Shown here piece by piece: positions 5,147 through 7,705 of a stretch of DNA of 7,705 bases. The number at the start of each line of letters is the position of its first letter. Within the stretch, counting starts at the first letter, position 1. Origin of the DNA: Bacteroidales bacterium (GTDB taxonomy: Bacteria > Bacteroidota > Bacteroidia > Bacteroidales > NBLH01); assembly GCA_029933755.1 (NCBI GenBank), contig JAOZNO010000079.1:1-7705 (forward strand), written 5' to 3'. A program made the translations under genes and the position numbers. The notes beneath the pieces are model-generated. The model was not told the origin of the DNA. It worked only from the letters and a program-made list of their open reading frames with translations, and made no database searches.

Positions 5147-7186
5147 TTATTCATTTTTAGCTTCTTCCAGTAACTCAATTATTTTCTCATTTTTTACAAT
5201 TTGCATTCCCACTCGTTCTTTGGAGATTCCAGGTTTAAGTAAATAACTATAAATCGGCGATTCTCCATCAAGTTTAGACTCAAAACTACTGTAAAAAATA
5301 TTGTTATGTTTTTGTAAATCTTCTGCGATTTCCACAATATGTGTTGATATTAAAAACATACTCTTTTTTATTTTTGATAAGGCAGAAATAATCATAAGTG
5401 AAGCATCAGAAGCATCTTTTACATTTGTTCCTCTAAATAGTTCATCAAAAATAACAATAACTTTTTTCTTTTCTTTTATTATTGAAGCAACTTCTTTAAC
5501 CCTTCTTACTTCACTATAGAAATGGCTGTATCCCTGAAAAATATTATCAGATAAATTAATAGTTGTAATTAATCCATTAAAAATGCTTGTTTTCATTTTT
5601 GATGCTGGCACAGGAAATCCAACATGTGCAAGATAAACGGCCAAACCAAAAGATTTTAAAAATGTTGATTTGCCAGACATATTAGCACCAGTTAAGAAAC
5701 ACAAATTCTCATCTTTTCCAATGTTGAAGTTGTTTTTTACCGGATCTTTAATCAAAGGGTGAAATATTCCTTCCATTTGGATTGCTGGTTCAGAGGACTT
5801 AGAGTATTGTGGAAAAGACAGATTGTATGTTTGCGCTGCTTGGGCAAGTGATTCAAATACATCAAGTTGATATAAGTATTTTAGTATTTTCTGAATTTTT
5901 CCCTTTGCTTTTTTTCTGAAAATTTCATCACATTTTGCAATATCAATAGGAGATAAATGCACTTTGTTTGCCAAATGATTAACTATGCTAAATTCTTTAT
6001 CAAAAAGGGTGATTTGTATTTCGGAAAAGATATTTGACAAGTAATATGGAAGCTTTTTGTTTTGAAACCCGGACGTAAAGTCTATAAGATATTGAATTAA
6101 AATTATTGTGTTTTCTACTCCAGTTTTCCTTACATAATATTCAGTTGTTGGCTTTAACCTGTAACGTAAGCCATCTAATACAGCATTAAAATTGCTTTTA
6201 GTAGAAGCAAAACTAGATGATAAGTAATGTTCAATAAAATCAATATCAGCTTTTTCAATTTTCAGGTTTATCCTTTCTTCCATAAAAAACTTTATAGAAT
6301 CTCTTCTTCCTTCTAATATCTGAATATTTGGAATTGGTGTTTTCAGCATTCTGTTAAACTCAATATCGCCGCCTATTGTTTTAACATGCTTGAAAATAGA
6401 ATGAATTGAGCCACCTTTATTATTTTCAAATAAATCAAGGTCTTTTAATGTTTGCTTGTCAATCTCAAAATCAATTGCTTTATCATCATTTGCCATATTG
6501 TTAATTTCACTTTGGGTAATTGTGCCTTTGGGTAAATAATTATATGTTTCCAATTGTTCTGTGTTTTGAATTTCTCTTAATTTTCCATCTGTAATCAGAT
6601 TGATTTGATCACTAACTTCAATTATATTTTCATAATCATGGTCTGTTATAATAAATCCTTTTTTGCTATGATACCTATGTAACAATTCCTTAATTCGTGC
6701 TTTGTATATGGGTTCAATTCCGGAAAAAGGCTCATCGAGCAGAATGAATTTTACATTCAAATTAACCAGTAATAATATTTCAAAATATCTTAGTTCTCCA
6801 CCAGATAATTCTGTTGTTTTTTTGTTTATGTGTTTGTTAATTCGGTCATCATTAATAATTGTTTCTCTGTTCTCACTATTGGCAATATATATGTTTATAA
6901 TTTGTTTTAGTGTAATATTTTCAGGTAAAAAGTTGTATTGGGGCAGGTAGGCAATTAAATTTTTTGTTCTGTACGGATAAGCATATATCTTTCCATCAAT
7001 TCTAATAGTTTTATCTTCAGCAGGTAATGTTCCAAAAATTATTTTTAACAATGTTGATTTGCCACATCCATTTCGCCCCAATATTCCTACAATATCACCT
7101 GTTTCGCATTTTAAATATACATCTGACAGTATTTTTCTGAGTCCAAATGATTTAATAATACTATCAATTTCAAGAATACTATGCAT
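5147..7186 (-). CDS. Fusion of an ABC-transporter ATPase and a MutS-like ATPase
   Basis: A 679-residue protein with two complete P-loop ATPases. Residues 1-225 are an ABC-transporter nucleotide-binding domain: Walker A GRNGCGKST (37-45), Q-loop Q83, signature LSGGE (127-131), Walker B KFILLDEP (146-153), H-loop H183. Residues from about 243 match the MutS core (DLDLFENN, 249-256; HVKTIGGD, 267-274; EGRRDSIKFF, 292-301). The MutS ATPase follows with Walker A TGANMSGKST (499-508), Walker B VIVIFDE (576-582) and RGTN (585-588), then STH (614-616). The mismatch-recognition domain is absent, so classical mismatch repair is unlikely. The start overlaps the upstream membrane-protein stop by 8 nt (ATGCATAG), pointing to coupled expression. 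The ABC half probably powers that membrane protein. An internal ATG at 6496 (M231) could start a separate 449-residue MutS-like protein, so a lost stop codon is possible. Confidence 0.88.
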   Translation of the reverse strand: MHSILEIDSIIKSFGLRKILSDVYLKCETGDIVGILGRNGCGKSTLLKIIFGTLPAEDKTIRIDGKIYAYPYRTKNLIAYLPQYNFLPENITLKQIINIYIANSENRETIINDDRINKHINKKTTELSGGELRYFEILLLVNLNVKFILLDEPFSGIEPIYKARIKELLHRYHSKKGFIITDHDYENIIEVSDQINLITDGKLREIQNTEQLETYNYLPKGTITQSEINNMANDDKAIDFEIDKQTLKDLDLFENNKGGSIHSIFKHVKTIGGDIEFNRMLKTPIPNIQILEGRRDSIKFFMEERINLKIEKADIDFIEHYLSSSFASTKSNFNAVLDGLRYRLKPTTEYYVRKTGVENTIILIQYLIDFTSGFQNKKLPYYLSNIFSEIQITLFDKEFSIVNHLANKVHLSPIDIAKCDEIFRKKAKGKIQKILKYLYQLDVFESLAQAAQTYNLSFPQYSKSSEPAIQMEGIFHPLIKDPVKNNFNIGKDENLCFLTGANMSGKSTFLKSFGLAVYLAHVGFPVPASKMKTSIFNGLITTINLSDNIFQGYSHFYSEVRRVKEVASIIKEKKKVIVIFDELFRGTNVKDASDASLMIISALSKIKKSMFLISTHIVEIAEDLQKHNNIFYSSFESKLDGESPIYSYLLKPGISKERVGMQIVKNEKIIELLEEAKNE

Positions 7187-7511
7187 AAGAAACCAGTATT
7201 AAAGGGATTATTCCAATTAATGAATTGATAATTAATGCAGTAACAAATAAATGAACTCTTGTAATTGCATGATTATGAAAAAAGCTGTACTGGTTTTTCT
7301 TGTAAAACTCAAAATAGGCGAGACTAAGAATAAAACCACCTGTTAAAAAAACACTTGCGGTAGCTTTACTAAAAACATCAATAAATGAAAATGAGGAATC
7401 TAAATCAGATGCGGCATAGAAAAATGCAGTGTATACTATTGATATGGCCAACGAAAACCCTGTGTTCATTGTCAGTAATGATTTATAAAATATCCAGTAT
7501 AATTTTGTCAT
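7179..7511 (-). CDS. Small three-helix membrane protein, likely ABC partner
   Basis: A 110-residue inner-membrane protein with three hydrophobic segments (about 12-34, 45-69 and 86-108). Segments two and three are joined by a polar loop, FYKKNQYSFFHNHAITRVH (69-87). I do not recognise a named family. ABC permeases are usually much larger, so this would be a minimal membrane subunit, working as an oligomer or with another protein outside the window. The case for partnership with the ABC half of the next gene rests on position: its last 8 nt overlap that gene's start. The start at 7511 gives a short cytoplasmic N-terminus and lies 56 nt after the upstream stop. No Shine-Dalgarno sequence is seen. 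Confidence 0.75.
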   Translation of the reverse strand: MTKLYWIFYKSLLTMNTGFSLAISIVYTAFFYAASDLDSSFSFIDVFSKATASVFLTGGFILSLAYFEFYKKNQYSFFHNHAITRVHLFVTALIINSLIGIIPLILVSYA

Positions 7512-7567
7512 TTATAGGCTATTGTGCTTATTGTGAAATTCGTTCTAATACTTTGTTATTTTTAAGT

Positions 7568-7705
7568 TTATTTTTTTGTCACTTTATCGCCACAATTTGA
7601 ACAATATGGTAGGTGTGCAAAATTATCAGTTCCACAGCTGTCACATTTTTTAAAAAGTTCAAGTCCACAAAATCGGCAATAGTTTGTTACAAAGCCAAAG
7701 CCTTC
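7568..7705 (-). CDS. C-terminal end of a zinc-ribbon protein
   Basis: The frame enters from the right edge and stops at 7568-7570, giving 45 residues. Three CxxC pairs are visible: CRFC (10-13), CDSC (21-24) and CSNC (35-38). The last two, or the first with a partner, would form treble-clef or double zinc-ribbon knuckles, as in small zinc-ribbon proteins of the DZR or zinc_ribbon_2 type. Function is unknown, and the N-terminal part, which could hold a membrane segment or enzyme domain, is outside the window. It lies 56 nt before the small membrane protein on the same strand with no terminator between, so it probably belongs to the same operon. Confidence 0.75.
   Translation of the reverse strand, partial: EGFGFVTNYCRFCGLELFKKCDSCGTDNFAHLPYCSNCGDKVTKK

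Noticed and set aside
5116..5178. Longer N-terminus for the second glycosyltransferase (ATGs at 5178, 5154)
   Set aside because: The extra residues are hydrophilic and lysine/asparagine-rich, and the GT-B fold starts at the ATG at 5115. The 5154 start is kept as an alternative because it overlaps the previous stop.
5147..6460. Classical mismatch-repair MutS
   Set aside because: The mismatch-recognition domain is absent and the segment is fused behind an ABC-transporter domain, so only the core and ATPase family membership is claimed.
6702..6950. Rightward open frame opposite the ABC domain
   Set aside because: It runs antisense to the Walker and signature motifs of a well-supported gene. 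The same applies to the rightward frames at 771-1004, 1292-1555, 4868-5173, 5301-5519 and 7385-7600.

Overview
The window looks like a chromosomal segment of a member of the Bacteroidota. The DNA is A+T-rich, most starts lack a Shine-Dalgarno sequence, and one promoter matches the Bacteroidota consensus (TTTG, 20-bp spacer, TAACTTTG). The gene content (GT4 glycosyltransferases, small ABC modules, a MutS-like ATPase, HigBA) fits that phylum. This is inferred from signals and families, not from a database search.

Left part (1-1459): the last 31 codons of an unidentified rightward gene, a strong hairpin built from 7-nt GAAGNNN units, then a leftward GT4 glycosyltransferase (185-1459) resembling the mannosylglucosylglycerate synthase-like group.

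Middle part (about 1725-3937): an accessory island of two rightward units, each a gene or gene pair followed by a structured repeat of about 190 nt. Unit A encodes a 348-residue protein with an N-terminal HEPN-like helical pattern and a C-terminal part resembling DUF2511/YebY. Unit B is a HigB/HigA toxin-antitoxin pair with its own promoter and operator. The two repeats share AACAAAAGCTA, a 61-nt core about 74% identical at exactly the same offset, a TAGCCA motif and paired arms whose sequences differ between copies. Unit A is bounded by GTTAGGCAT and ATGCCTAAC, which match the integron core-site patterns GTTRRRY and RYYYAAC. The island therefore looks like a small array of integron-like cassettes. 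The far ends of the repeats are only degenerate matches, and no integrase lies in the window.

Right part (3988-7705): a tightly packed leftward operon. In transcription order it holds the end of a zinc-ribbon protein, a 110-residue protein with three membrane segments, a 679-residue fusion of a complete ABC-transporter ATPase with a MutS-like core and ATPase, and a second GT4 glycosyltransferase. The membrane gene and the fusion gene overlap by 8 nt. The small membrane protein is the obvious candidate partner of the ABC half. The role of a MutS-type ATPase in the same polypeptide is unknown, and this is the most unusual gene in the window.
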